DNA from: CAYRCU01 sp964422865
GTDB taxonomy: Bacteria; Patescibacteriota; Microgenomatia; UBA8517
DNA: 33,672 nt
Reading direction: 5' to 3'
NCBI GenBank assembly: GCA_964422865.1
Contig: CAYRCU010000009.1
Span: forward strand, 1 to 33,672
Both the position numbers and the translations under genes were made by a program. Under the pieces are notes generated by a model that saw only the letters and a program-made list of their open reading frames with translations, was not told where the DNA came from and searched no databases. Below, in pieces: positions 13,501 through 20,128 of this stretch (positions are counted from its first letter, which is position 1; every line of letters starts with the position of its first letter).

Positions 13501-13583
13501 TAATTAAGTTTAACAGAGATAGATTGAGGAGGAGGACAGGAACTAGACAGCACCTGTCTGCGGTGCATACTCTCCTTGCCAAA

Positions 13584-13607
13584 GCAAGGTGCCATACGAC
13601 ACCTTGC
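13584..13607. repeat. hairpin with CCATACGA loop, copy 2
   Basis: Stem GCAAGGTG (13584-13591) / CACCTTGC (13600-13607) around CCATACGA. It begins exactly at the 3' end of tRNA-Trp on the minus strand, where it could act as a terminator or processing signal. The left arm can instead pair with CCTTGC at 13574-13579 (CCTTGC-CAAA-GCAAGG), giving a switchable structure. A further AGACAG-CAC-CTGTCT hairpin lies near 13545-13559. Confidence 0.65.
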
Positions 13608-13677
13608 AGGGCTGGAGGGAATCGAACCCCCAATAGCGGTTTTGGAGACCGCTGTTATGCCATTTAACTACAGCCCT
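13607..13677 (-). tRNA. tRNA-Trp (CCA)
   Basis: Acceptor AGGGCTG/CAGCCCT, anticodon stem GCGGT/ACCGC with loop CTCCAAA (anticodon CCA), and T arm GGGGG-TTCGATT-CCCTC. The discriminator is G and CCA is not encoded. The 5' half of this tRNA (acceptor strand plus D arm) is echoed in the tandem repeat that begins 2 nt upstream of it. Confidence 0.93.
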
Positions 13678-13678
13678 A

Positions 13679-13831
13679 TATACCGGTAAATGGCTCAAGC
13701 TGTGCTTATGCCATTTAACTTAAAGCCCTTATACCGGTAAATGGCTCAAGCTGTGCTTATGCCATTTAACTTAAAGCCCTTATACCGGTAAATGGCTCAA
13801 GCTGTGCTTATGCCATTTAACTTAAAGCCCT
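13679..13831. repeat. three tandem 51-bp units carrying a tRNA-Trp 5'-half-like segment
   Basis: Three essentially identical 51-nt units start at 13679, 13730 and 13781. Each ends with GCCATTTAACTTAAAGCCCT, close to the tRNA-Trp 5' segment GCCATTTAACTACAGCCCT (plus-strand reading) at 13659-13677, so the tRNA end behaves as a fourth partial unit. Each unit also contains an inverted copy of the D-arm part: TAAATGGC-tc-AAGC-tgt-GCTT-at-GCCATTTA folds as a 31-nt hairpin of 8 plus 4 bp. There are no unique spacers, so it is not a CRISPR array. Confidence 0.88.
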
Positions 13832-13919
13832 TTATCGAGTTTTCTATTTGTGATTTTAGCGTATATTCTGCCTTTCCTCCACTTTTTAAATATTTTTCTC
13901 GTTTTTGAGCCCGTTTGGT

Positions 13920-14320
13920 GTTCTTACTGGATTCCCGCTTCCGCGGGAATGACAATGGGGGGCGGGAATGACTATGGGGGGAATGACTATGGGGGGTGAG
14001 AGTGACAGTGGGGGGTGAGAGTGACAGTGGGGGGTGGGAATGACAATGGGGCGGGAATGACTGTGGGGGGAATGACTATGGGGGGTGAGAGTGACAGTGG
14101 GGGGTGGGAATGACAATGGGGGTGTCCTGTCATTCCCGACTTGATCGGGAATCTAGAAGACGAAGTGTCATTCCCTCTGGATTCCCGCTTCCGCGGGAAT
14201 GACGATGGGGTGCGGGAATGACAATGGGGAGTGGGAGTGACAGTGGGGGGGGATGACAATGGGGAGTGGGAGTGACAGTGGGGGGGTGAGAATGACAATG
14301 GGAGGCGGGAGTGATTGAGA
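13920..14320. repeat. REP-like extragenic palindrome array (array 2)
   Basis: This is the same element family as the array at 552-1290: GATTCCCGCTTCCGCGGGAA at about 13930 and again near 14180, one ATTCCCGA-CTTGA-TCGGGAAT unit near 14133-14153, and many degenerate GGGGGGTGAGAGTGACAGT-type links between. The links are so regular that the region is open in several frames, none of which looks like a protein. It separates the tRNA-Trp repeat region from the small gene at 14391. Confidence 0.88.
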
Positions 14321-14390
14321 TTCTTGATTTTGTTGTTGGTATTGTTTTTAATATGGTTGTTGGGAGATTTGTAAAAATGTAGGAAAGGGG

Positions 14391-14687
14391 GTGGTGTTTG
14401 TGGGAAAGGAAGGGATTTTCGAGTTGGCGGGTAGAATTGATGAAAGGTATGGTGGTGGTTGTTCTTTTGACTTTGATTATTATCGAAATATTAAGGATGG
14501 ACAGGAGCTGTTGAGATGTGCCTCACGTGTACTTGAGCCTTTTGACCCTGAAAGAAGTCATGATTTTAAAGAAGCGGCCAAAAGTCCGTGTGATGCGGAT
14601 GGATCAACGACTGTGGCGAGAGCATTAAGGAAATTAACTTCTGATGAGAGAGTTGCGGCTTTGGCCAGGTTGATAGAAGATGATTAG
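14391..14687 (+). CDS. small hypothetical protein
   Basis: 98 aa with GTG start (GTG codons at 14391, 14394 and 14400 are all possible). AGGAAAGGGG lies just before, a purine-rich ribosome site whose spacing fits the GTG at 14400 best. Acidic and predicted helical, with ELAGRIDERYGGGCSFDFDYYRNI and LRKLTSDERVAALARLIEDD. No family recognised. It starts about 70 nt after the REP-like array and ends shortly before convergent rpmG. Confidence 0.55.
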   Translation: MVFVGKEGIFELAGRIDERYGGGCSFDFDYYRNIKDGQELLRCASRVLEPFDPERSHDFKEAAKSPCDADGSTTVARALRKLTSDERVAALARLIEDD

Positions 14688-14709
14688 GTTAAGGCAAGTT
14701 TGATGGAGG

Positions 14710-14883
14710 TTACTTTAGTTTAGCGATTTCTTTGTGCTTAGTGTTTTTTTTGCAGTTTTTGCAGAATTTTTGGAGAATTAACTTCCCCTCTATGTTTGTT
14801 TTATTTCTGGTGGTGATGTAATTTTGGCTTTTGCAGTTTTTGCAGACCATTCCTACAACTTCGTTTTTCTTTTTACTTGCCAT
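14710..14883 (-). CDS. rpmG: 50S ribosomal protein L33
   Basis: 57 aa from the ATG at 14883 (MASKKKNEVVGMVCKNCKSQ...). It has two Cys pairs, CKNC and CKNC, the zinc-binding (C+) form, and ITTRNKTNIEGKLILQKFC as the family core. A minus-strand TATAAT (14896-14891) ends 7 nt before the ATG, predicting a leaderless mRNA. A longer in-frame upstream sequence would enter the neighbouring tRNA and is rejected. tRNA-Thr(GGT) lies upstream on the same strand. Confidence 0.92.
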   Translation of the reverse strand: MASKKKNEVVGMVCKNCKSQNYITTRNKTNIEGKLILQKFCKNCKKNTKHKEIAKLK

Positions 14884-14924
14884 AGCGTGAATTATATCAG
14901 AGAAATTTGTTTTTTGTAGTTTGG

Positions 14925-14998
14925 AGCCCAAGGGCGGAATTGAACCGCCGACCTCACCCTTACCAAGGGTGCGCTCTAACCAGCTGAGCTACTTGGGC
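14925..14998 (-). tRNA. tRNA-Thr (GGT)
   Basis: Acceptor GCCCAAG/CTTGGGC, D arm GCTCAGCTGGTTAGAGC, anticodon stem CACCC/GGGTG with loop TTGGTAA (anticodon GGT), and T arm GGCGG-TTCAATT-CCGCC. No encoded CCA. It is upstream of rpmG on the same strand. Confidence 0.95.
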
Positions 14999-15044
14999 TT
15001 GTAGTCTTGATTATATCAAAAAGTTTTGTTGGCACGGGCTTTGC

Positions 15045-15050
15045 TATACT
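15045..15050 (+). promoter_or_regulatory. -10 box of the CapA-like gene
   Basis: TATACT ends 8 nt before the ATG at 15059, predicting a leaderless transcript. It argues for 15059 rather than the in-frame TTG at 15026 as the start. Confidence 0.55.
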
Positions 15051-15058
15051 TTAAGTTA

Positions 15059-16030
15059 ATGTGGGGGAAGTTTAAGATTTTTTTTGGATTGGTTATGATC
15101 GTGTTTAGTATCTGGGACATTTTTTCTACGAAGAGTTTGATTTTGAATTTTCAACCTATTGAGAAAGCCGGGGAGGCCGTGGGTGATGCTTTTAATGTTG
15201 TTAAAAAGAGAGTTGTAAAACCGGAGAAAGTTACTTTAGTTTTGGTTGGGGATGTGATGCTTGGAAGGTCTGTGATGACAAAATCTTTGGATCAGGATAA
15301 TCCGCATTATCCTTTTGAGGCCGTGGCAGATGAGCTTGTGGGAGCTGACTTGGTGCTTGTTAACCTTGAAAGTCCGATTGTTAGTGATTGCCCCAGGAGC
15401 ACGGAAGGGATGGTTTTTTGTAGTGATCCCCGAATGCTTGAGGGCTTAACTTATGCGGGAGTGGATGTTGTAAGTTTAGCCAATAATCACGTCCAGGATT
15501 ATGGAGAGAAGGGACTTGCGGAGACTGTCGGCTTGTTATCCGATGCGGGGATTTTGACTACCGGCATGGGTGAACTTGTGACTCGGCAGATTAAAAATAT
15601 GAACTTTGGGTTTTTGGGGTTTAATATGGTTGGCAGACGGAGTAATTTTTCGGACAATGAGCTTTGGGTTGTGAGAAAGTCTTCCGAGCGCGTAGATGTT
15701 TTGGTTGTTAGTGTGCATTGGGGAACGGAGTATAAGAAAAAATCTAATGATTTTCAAAGAGTGTGGGCGAGAGAGCTAGTTAATTCTGGAGCTGATGTTG
15801 TGGTTGGACACCATCCTCATGTGGTTCAGGAGGTTGGTTATATTCAGCAGAAACCTGTCTTTTATTCACTTGGAAACTTTGTTTTTGACCAGATGTGGAG
15901 TGAGGAAACTCGCAGGGGACTTGTTGTTAAATTAACTTTTGAAGATGGGAGTTTGGTGGGTGAGGAGAGAAGGTTTGTTTATATGCAGGAATGGGCAAGG
16001 CCTGAATTTGTGGAGGGACTTGGTTATTGA
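15059..16030 (+). CDS. CapA-family metallophosphoesterase, membrane-anchored
   Basis: 323 aa. An N-terminal hydrophobic segment (FKIFFGLVMIVFSIWDIF) acts as an uncleaved anchor. The PGA_cap (CapA) domain follows: VGDVMLGRSV, VNLESPIV, SLANNHVQDYGEKGL, VSVHWGTEY, VVGHHPHVVQ and YSLGNFVFDQ, the metal-binding residues of the calcineurin-like phosphoesterase fold. Named after the poly-gamma-glutamate capsule protein, most homologues have unknown extracellular roles in envelope polymers. No other pgs/cap genes are nearby. A surface protein gene follows in the same direction. Confidence 0.92.
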   Translation: MWGKFKIFFGLVMIVFSIWDIFSTKSLILNFQPIEKAGEAVGDAFNVVKKRVVKPEKVTLVLVGDVMLGRSVMTKSLDQDNPHYPFEAVADELVGADLVLVNLESPIVSDCPRSTEGMVFCSDPRMLEGLTYAGVDVVSLANNHVQDYGEKGLAETVGLLSDAGILTTGMGELVTRQIKNMNFGFLGFNMVGRRSNFSDNELWVVRKSSERVDVLVVSVHWGTEYKKKSNDFQRVWARELVNSGADVVVGHHPHVVQEVGYIQQKPVFYSLGNFVFDQMWSEETRRGLVVKLTFEDGSLVGEERRFVYMQEWARPEFVEGLGY

Positions 16031-16055
16031 CTATGCGCGGCAGGTTGAAATAGAC
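16026..16055 (+). promoter_or_regulatory. promoter for the surface protein gene
   Basis: TTGACT begins near 16026, overlapping the CapA stop, then an 18-nt spacer and TAGACT. A short leader with AAGAGA precedes the ATG at 16075. Confidence 0.5.
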
Positions 16056-16074
16056 TGAACTTAAGAGATTTTTT

Positions 16075-16911
16075 ATGAAAAAGACTATACTGGTTTTTGC
16101 TTTGGTACTGGTGGTTGTTTTGGGAGTGATTGCGGGAGTGTTTCTGGTCAGACAAAGGCAGGACATAAGGAAGAAAGCTTCGACCCCGACCGGGACAGCT
16201 ACTGTGAGGCTGACACCCTCTTCCGGAAACTATTCGGTTGGGGAAGTGATACCGGTCAGTGTTTATTTTAATCCTGCCGGAGAGAGCATTTCGGGAGTGG
16301 CGGTGAGGCTAATATATCCGTTTAGCGGGATTTCTCCTGAGATAGTTGCTTCTGAGCCTGTGGCATCTTCTTCCCTGCTTGCGGACGGCGATTGGTCGTG
16401 TCCGGTGAGAACTGTTTCGACGACGGGAATAGGAGAGGTTCAGATTGATATTACTTGCGCAAACTCCTCGACAGTGGGTTTTACTTCGACGAATGATGTG
16501 ATGCTTGCGAGTTTTGAGCTTACGATTAATGAAATGCCTTTTAATAATCCTGTGGCTTTGACGTTTGACACGACCTTGAGTTCTATAACCAGAAAGGAAG
16601 GGGGGGGAGACATTCTCCTTACTCCGACAAGTACGGGTATTTATACGATATCTAGTGCTGCCTCTACGCTTACAGGGAGCCCAAGTCCAAGTCCAAGCCC
16701 GAGCCCAAGTCCAAGCGCGAGCCCTACACTTAGTCCTACACCCAGTCCTACTTTGTCTCCGACGCCAAGTCCTGTGGCAAGTGTTACTCCCACTCCAACT
16801 TCCTCTTCAACACCTGTTCCTGTTCCTGAGAGTGGAGTTGGAATGCCTACTTTGCTGGGGGTTGCTGTGGGAATGCTTCTTCTCGGAGCCTCAGTGCTTT
16901 TGGCTTTGTGA
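16075..16911 (+). CDS. membrane-anchored surface protein with cohesin-like domain and Ser-Pro stalk
   Basis: 278 aa. Residues 1-27 are a signal or anchor helix (KKTILVFALVLVVVLGVIAGVFLV). Residues about 40-200 form a beta-rich domain (TVRLTPSSGNYSVGEVIPVSVYF, SGVAVRLIYP, LASFELTI) resembling cohesin or other carbohydrate-related beta-sandwich modules. A Ser-Pro/Thr-Pro repeat of about 45 residues follows, then VPESGVGMPTLLGVAVGMLL, a hydrophobic C-terminal helix ending at the stop. A PESG-type motif before a terminal helix resembles sorting signals such as PEP-CTERM, but no basic tail follows. It probably displays a domain on the cell surface, an adhesin-like role inferred from architecture only. 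Confidence 0.85.
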   Translation: MKKTILVFALVLVVVLGVIAGVFLVRQRQDIRKKASTPTGTATVRLTPSSGNYSVGEVIPVSVYFNPAGESISGVAVRLIYPFSGISPEIVASEPVASSSLLADGDWSCPVRTVSTTGIGEVQIDITCANSSTVGFTSTNDVMLASFELTINEMPFNNPVALTFDTTLSSITRKEGGGDILLTPTSTGIYTISSAASTLTGSPSPSPSPSPSPSASPTLSPTPSPTLSPTPSPVASVTPTPTSSSTPVPVPESGVGMPTLLGVAVGMLLLGASVLLAL

Positions 16912-16924
16912 GTAGAATTGGGAG

Positions 16925-17239
16925 CTATTTTCTCTCGAAGCGTTTTTTATCTCTTGTGTTGAGTTTTTTCATCATTTTTTCAAATGATTTATCTAGGTTG
17001 ATATTTAGGGAATTGGCCAGACATATGAGGGTAAACATGATGTCAGCAATTTCGTCGCCTATCTCATTTTCTTTCTCTGTGGACTTTTTCTTTTTAGGAC
17101 CGTAGCGATGGTTTATTTCTCTTGCTAGTTCTCCGACTTCTTCGGTTAAGCGAACAATAATTTCTAAGGGCATAAAATACCCGATTTTGTATTGACTAAT
17201 CCAGTTGTCTACGTTTTTTTGATATTTTGTTAACGACAT
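16925..17239 (-). CDS. MazG-like nucleotide pyrophosphohydrolase
   Basis: 104 aa, a single MazG-like all-alpha domain. TEEVGELAREI supplies the E-E-x-x-E motif and EIGDEIADIMFTLICLANSL the second E-x-x-D metal-binding helix. Members hydrolyse (d)NTPs to monophosphates to clean nucleotide pools. TATACT (17251-17246) ends 6 nt before the ATG, predicting a leaderless mRNA. A decayed relative of its 5' part occurs at 7771-7846. Confidence 0.9.
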   Translation of the reverse strand: MSLTKYQKNVDNWISQYKIGYFMPLEIIVRLTEEVGELAREINHRYGPKKKKSTEKENEIGDEIADIMFTLICLANSLNINLDKSFEKMMKKLNTRDKKRFERK

Positions 17240-17276
17240 GTTTGGAGTATAGCATTTGAGATTATTGCTCTTTCTT

Positions 17277-17295
17277 GTGCCAGGGGAAGGATTCG
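17277..17295. repeat. 19-bp duplicate of the tRNA-Tyr 3' end
   Basis: GTGCCAGGGGAAGGATTCG is identical to 17361-17379, which is the 3' end (T arm and acceptor) of tRNA-Tyr. The copies are direct repeats 84 bp apart. Duplication of a tRNA 3' end is the usual scar of tRNA-targeted integration, so this may be an attachment-site remnant. Confidence 0.6.
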
Positions 17296-17361
17296 CCGTG
17301 CATAACGAACATCTTTAATTTGCGCTCCTCGAAGACTGGACAGGGCACGAATGTAAATGAG

Positions 17362-17446
17362 TGCCAGGGGAAGGATTCGAACCTTCGTAGGCCTTTCGGC
17401 CGCGAGTTTTACAGACTCGTGCATTTGACCACTCTGCCACCCTGAC
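17362..17446 (-). tRNA. tRNA-Tyr (GTA)
   Basis: 85 nt, class II with a long variable arm (GCGGCCGAAAGGCCTAC). Acceptor GTCAGGG/CCCTGGC, anticodon loop CTGTAAA (anticodon GTA), and T arm GAAGG-TTCGAAT-CCTTC. No encoded CCA. It follows tRNA-Thr(TGT) by 3 nt on the same strand, so the two are probably one transcript. Confidence 0.95.
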
Positions 17447-17449
17447 TGG

Positions 17450-17521
17450 AGCTGACGGTCGGGCTCGAACCGACGACCTGCTGTTTACAAAACAGCTGCT
17501 CTACCACTGAGCTACGTCAGC
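17450..17521 (-). tRNA. tRNA-Thr (TGT)
   Basis: Acceptor GCTGACG/CGTCAGC, D arm GCTCAGTGGTAGAGC, anticodon stem GCTGT/ACAGC with loop TTTGTAA (anticodon TGT), and T arm TCGG-TTCGAGC-CCGA. First gene of the Thr-Tyr tRNA pair. No encoded CCA. Confidence 0.95.
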
Positions 17522-17547
17522 CTGAAATATAAAGATACGGCGGATAA

Positions 17548-17576
17548 ATTATACAAGAAATCATATCTTATTTGAA
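17548..17576 (-). promoter_or_regulatory. promoter of the tRNA-Thr/tRNA-Tyr unit
   Basis: Minus strand TTCAAA (17576-17571), a 17-nt spacer and TATAAT (17553-17548). The predicted start is about 20 nt before the tRNA-Thr 5' end. Confidence 0.75.
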
Positions 17577-17583
17577 GAAAGAT

Positions 17584-17779
17584 TAAAAAGCGACCCCGCT
17601 TTGGGGTCTAGGTGAATTTCCTGGTAAATACCAGGTGGGCTGAGCTATTTCGTGTCGCAATGCTTCACGAAAACGCGCTCCAGTTTAAAGAAATCTTTAG
17701 ACTGATCCCGCCCAGGCGGGACTCCCTTCTTAACTTTTTAGTCAGGAAAGTTTTCCTAGTGATCCTTTAAGCAGGGTCA
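17584..17779 (-). ncRNA. candidate structured small RNA, about 195 nt
   Basis: There is no ORF, but a full transcription unit is visible. The promoter is TTCACA (17814-17809), 18 nt, TATAAT (17790-17785); the end is a clean terminator (GACCCC-aaagc-GGGGTC then GCTTTTT). Between them, reading the minus strand, are local hairpins: AGGAAA/TTTCCT, TCCCGC-CTGG-GCGGGA, an interrupted AGTCTAAAG/CTTTAAACT, a CTGGAGC...GCTCAG stem closing TTTCGTG/CACGAAA, and CCTGGT-ATTT-ACCAGG. Size would fit 6S RNA, but I do not see a single long bulged rod. I also do not see the tmRNA, SRP or RNase P signatures. It is probably an undescribed or lineage-specific RNA. Confidence 0.6.
17585..17608 (-). terminator. terminator of the candidate small RNA
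   Basis: GACCCC (17608-17603), loop AAAGC, GGGGTC (17597-17592), then GCTTTTT. A compact intrinsic terminator. Confidence 0.8.
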
Positions 17780-17814
17780 TGGTAATTATATCATGCTTTG
17801 TAAATACGTGTGAA

Positions 17815-18459
17815 CTAGATAACTGTGTTTCCCGGAAGAAGAATAGCCAGAAGAAAGTTTATTATTGGCGAGATGATGTAAAAGATTGGGGAAGTGCGGC
17901 TGAAAAGTGGAAAAACGAGAAGGATGAGGATGAATGTTCCATAGCGTTTAAGAAAAAGATCCACTTGAACGGCATCTTTGGGAGGAAGGAAGCCTACTAG
18001 GATTTTGCCTCCGTCCAAGGGATGAACTGGAATTAAATTGAAAATGGCGAGAGCTACATTCATAAAGATTATTGGTGGAATGGCAACTGAGAGAAGGAGA
18101 AATGGCGAGAATGGCAAGATGAGTCTGAGAATGATTGAAAGTATGCTTGCAAGAATTAGATTTGAGGCGGGTCCGGCAAGTGAGATAAGTGCGGAGTCCC
18201 GTCTTGGGTTTTGGAGGTTGAAGGGATCAAATTGCACGGGGCGTCCCCATCCAAATCGGATTAAAAGGAGCATCAGCGTACCGAGTGGGTCGAGATGGGC
18301 CAGTGGATTTAGGGTGAGGCGTCCTTGCAGGCGCGGTGTCGGGTCTCCCAGCTGGGTTGCTGTAAATGCATGGGCGAATTCGTGAATTGTTATCGCCAGA
18401 AGAAGGGCCAGTGCCCAGATTAGAAATGAGAGTGGATTTGAGAAAAGTAGATCAAGCAT
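17815..18459 (-). CDS. M50 family membrane metalloprotease (site-2 protease type)
   Basis: 214 aa, strongly hydrophobic with about five or six spans. The zinc site is HEFAH (H26, E27, H30) in the first span, and the third ligand is D149 in NLIPVHPLDGGK. This is the short M50B form without a PDZ domain, distinct from the RseP-type protein at the right edge. Such proteases cleave substrates within the membrane. The -35 of the candidate small RNA overlaps its stop codon. It is divergent from rpmB. Confidence 0.93.
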   Translation of the reverse strand: MLDLLFSNPLSFLIWALALLLAITIHEFAHAFTATQLGDPTPRLQGRLTLNPLAHLDPLGTLMLLLIRFGWGRPVQFDPFNLQNPRRDSALISLAGPASNLILASILSIILRLILPFSPFLLLSVAIPPIIFMNVALAIFNLIPVHPLDGGKILVGFLPPKDAVQVDLFLKRYGTFILILLVFPLFSRTSPIFYIISPIINFLLAILLPGNTVI

Positions 18460-18485
18460 GGTTTATTTTTGTTTATGTTATCTGA

Positions 18486-18491
18486 TATAAT
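18486..18491 (+). promoter_or_regulatory. -10 box of rpmB
   Basis: TATAAT ends 8 nt before the ATG at 18500 (tctgaTATAATagcacgtt), predicting a leaderless mRNA. Confidence 0.65.
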
Positions 18492-18499
18492 AGCACGTT

Positions 18500-18730
18500 A
18501 TGGCGGCTATAAAATGCTATATTTGTGAGAAGAAAACGGTTGTAGGAAGAAGTCAAAAGCACAAAAGGGGTGTGGCGGGAAAGCGTTGGAAGAAAAGAGT
18601 TACTGCAACTTTCCGGGTATTTAGGCCTAATCTGCAGGCCGTGACGATTGTGGAGGGTGGGAGAAAAAAGAAGGTTAAAATGTGCGCAAAATGCATTAAG
18701 AGGAGAAAGAGAGATCGGGATAGCCTTTAA
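18500..18730 (+). CDS. rpmB: 50S ribosomal protein L28
   Basis: 76 aa. AIKCYICEKKTVVGRSQKHKRG, then RVFRPNLQAVTI and KKVKMCAKCIK match bL28, with Cys pairs C-x-x-C at both ends as in zinc-binding forms. Basic throughout. Its 3' end overlaps the 3' end of fmt (opposite strand) by 35 nt. Confidence 0.92.
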   Translation: MAAIKCYICEKKTVVGRSQKHKRGVAGKRWKKRVTATFRVFRPNLQAVTIVEGGRKKKVKMCAKCIKRRKRDRDSL

Positions 18731-19556
18731 GAAATTGCTGCCAGGAAACTTCGTTTTTGCCCTCTAACTGGACTTTTTTTGGGACTAATTTGTTTTCTTT
18801 TAAGTCGGCTGAAATAATTTTGAGACGCTTTTGTTTTCCCGGGAGGTTTATTGTAGTCCAGCAGTTGGGCCAAGAGTGCATTGCGCGGATGAGATTATAG
18901 AGCTTTTTTGCTTCTTTTCCTTTTACTATGGCGTCTTTTAGAGCTTCAAGTGGAATGAAAGAATCTTTTTTTGTGATAATTTTTGTGAAAGTTGCTTGAG
19001 AGTGGTCTTGTGGTTTGGGGGTAATTTTTTTTTCAAGAAAGCTTGGAAGGAGGTTAATTAAGAATTCTGCTGAGCGCGTGAAGAGCCTTTCTGTTAAGGA
19101 TTCTGCCGTGTCGTCGTTGGAAATGTGTTCTTTGAAGAAAGAAATGATTGGTCCGTGATCAAGTTTTTCGTCCATTTGGATGATGGATACTCCCGTTTCC
19201 GTTTCACCTGAGGCAATTGCGGCTTGGATTGGAGAAGCTCCCCGGTATTTTGGAAGGAGGGAGGGGTGGATGTTTAGGATTCCAAATTTAAATTTTTTGA
19301 TTGTTTCTTGCGGAATGATTTTTCCGTAGGCGGCAGCTATGCCAAGATCCGCTTCCGGAATTTCTCTAGGGTCGCACAATACCTGGATTCCCTTTTTGTG
19401 GGCCCAGTCATCTACGGGTGAATATTTGAGAATTTTTTTCCTGCCTGCGGGTTTTGGAGGCTGGGTAACTACGGCAATAATTTTATAGTATTTATGCAGG
19501 TTTTTTACGATGGGTAAAACATAGCCGGGAGTTCCAAAAAAGATTATTTTTGTCAT
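18696..19556 (-). CDS. fmt: methionyl-tRNA formyltransferase
   Basis: 286 aa. It opens IIFFGTPGYVLPIV and contains the folate site NIHPSLLPKYRGASPIQ with N, H and the later D in MDEKLDHGPI, the catalytic residues of the formyltransferase fold. The C-terminal domain is shorter than in E. coli (about 315 aa). It formylates Met-tRNAi using 10-formyl-THF, which FolD in this window could supply. Its ATG overlaps the def stop (ATGA), so the def-fmt pair is translationally coupled. Confidence 0.95.
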   Translation of the reverse strand: MTKIIFFGTPGYVLPIVKNLHKYYKIIAVVTQPPKPAGRKKILKYSPVDDWAHKKGIQVLCDPREIPEADLGIAAAYGKIIPQETIKKFKFGILNIHPSLLPKYRGASPIQAAIASGETETGVSIIQMDEKLDHGPIISFFKEHISNDDTAESLTERLFTRSAEFLINLLPSFLEKKITPKPQDHSQATFTKIITKKDSFIPLEALKDAIVKGKEAKKLYNLIRAMHSWPNCWTTINLPGKQKRLKIISADLKENKLVPKKVQLEGKNEVSWQQFLKGYPDLSFSS

Positions 19557-20080
19557 ATTTTTTCGTAAGTGTCCCCTTTAATTTTATAGAGGGGGGATGA
19601 GTTTTTGAATATGTGGTCTATAAATAGTATACCTTTGAGATGTTCCACTTCGTGTTGGACGATGTGGGCCGGGAAACCCGTGAATTTTTCTTTTTTTTTG
19701 TTTCCGTGCTCATCAAGATATTCAAGAGTAACGCTTTGTGCTCTTTTGACGGGACCGTAGTAATGAGGGATTGAAAGACAGCCTTCAAGAATGCTGTTGT
19801 TGTCTTTGGTTTTTCTTTCCTTTTTTTTGCCCATGCTGATTATCTTGGGGTTGATGATTGTTTTCATTTTGATACCTTCGTCGGGATAGTGCATCAGGAA
19901 AATTGCCAAACTTTTTCCTACTTGAGGAGCCGCCAGGCCCACGCCATCGGGATTAACCTGTGCGGCAAGAGTATCTTTCATGTCTGAAATGAGACTTATG
20001 ATTTCTTTGTCGATTTTGGTGACGCTTTTTGCTTTTTTTCTTAATATTGGATTGTGAATATCTACAATTTTTAGGATCAT
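19553..20080 (-). CDS. def: peptide deformylase
   Basis: 175 aa. Motif 1 is GVGLAAPQVG, motif 2 EGCLSIP with the metal-binding Cys, and motif 3 QHEVEHLKG, the HExxH zinc or iron site (HEVEH in place of the common HExDH). It removes the N-formyl group from nascent proteins, the partner reaction to Fmt. TATAAT (20091-20086) ends 5 nt before the ATG, so the transcript is predicted to start at the start codon. Confidence 0.95.
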   Translation of the reverse strand: MILKIVDIHNPILRKKAKSVTKIDKEIISLISDMKDTLAAQVNPDGVGLAAPQVGKSLAIFLMHYPDEGIKMKTIINPKIISMGKKKERKTKDNNSILEGCLSIPHYYGPVKRAQSVTLEYLDEHGNKKKEKFTGFPAHIVQHEVEHLKGILFIDHIFKNSSPLYKIKGDTYEKI

Positions 20081-20085
20081 GAGGT

Positions 20086-20102
20086 ATTATACTACGTACA
20101 AT
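20086..20102. promoter_or_regulatory. divergent def and mreB -10 boxes
   Basis: Minus-strand TATAAT for def (20091-20086) lies 5 nt from plus-strand TACAAT (20097-20102), 26 nt before the mreB ATG. The two promoters point away from each other and would compete for polymerase. Confidence 0.5.
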
Positions 20103-20128
20103 ACCGTGTACTGCTTTGATTATTAAAA

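Noticed and set aside
13679..13831. Possible CRISPR array
   Set aside because: The 51-bp units are contiguous and identical, with no unique spacers, and no cas genes are in the window.
13886..14298. Two long minus-strand frames of His/Ser/Pro repeats
   Set aside because: They are produced by the degenerate repeat links of array 2, with no start signal and no protein-like composition.
16655..16915. Alternative plus-strand frame of 86 aa rich in Gln/Ala/Leu
   Set aside because: It is an out-of-frame reading of the Ser-Pro repeat and terminal helix of the surface protein.
17230..17424. Minus-strand 64-aa frame starting MHESVKLAAERPTKV
   Set aside because: It reads through the tRNA-Tyr gene and the duplicated tRNA end.
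17584..17779. 6S RNA, tmRNA, RNase P RNA or SRP RNA
   Set aside because: Size would allow 6S, but the fold is several local hairpins rather than one bulged rod; tmRNA, SRP and RNase P landmark sequences are not seen. Kept as an unnamed RNA.
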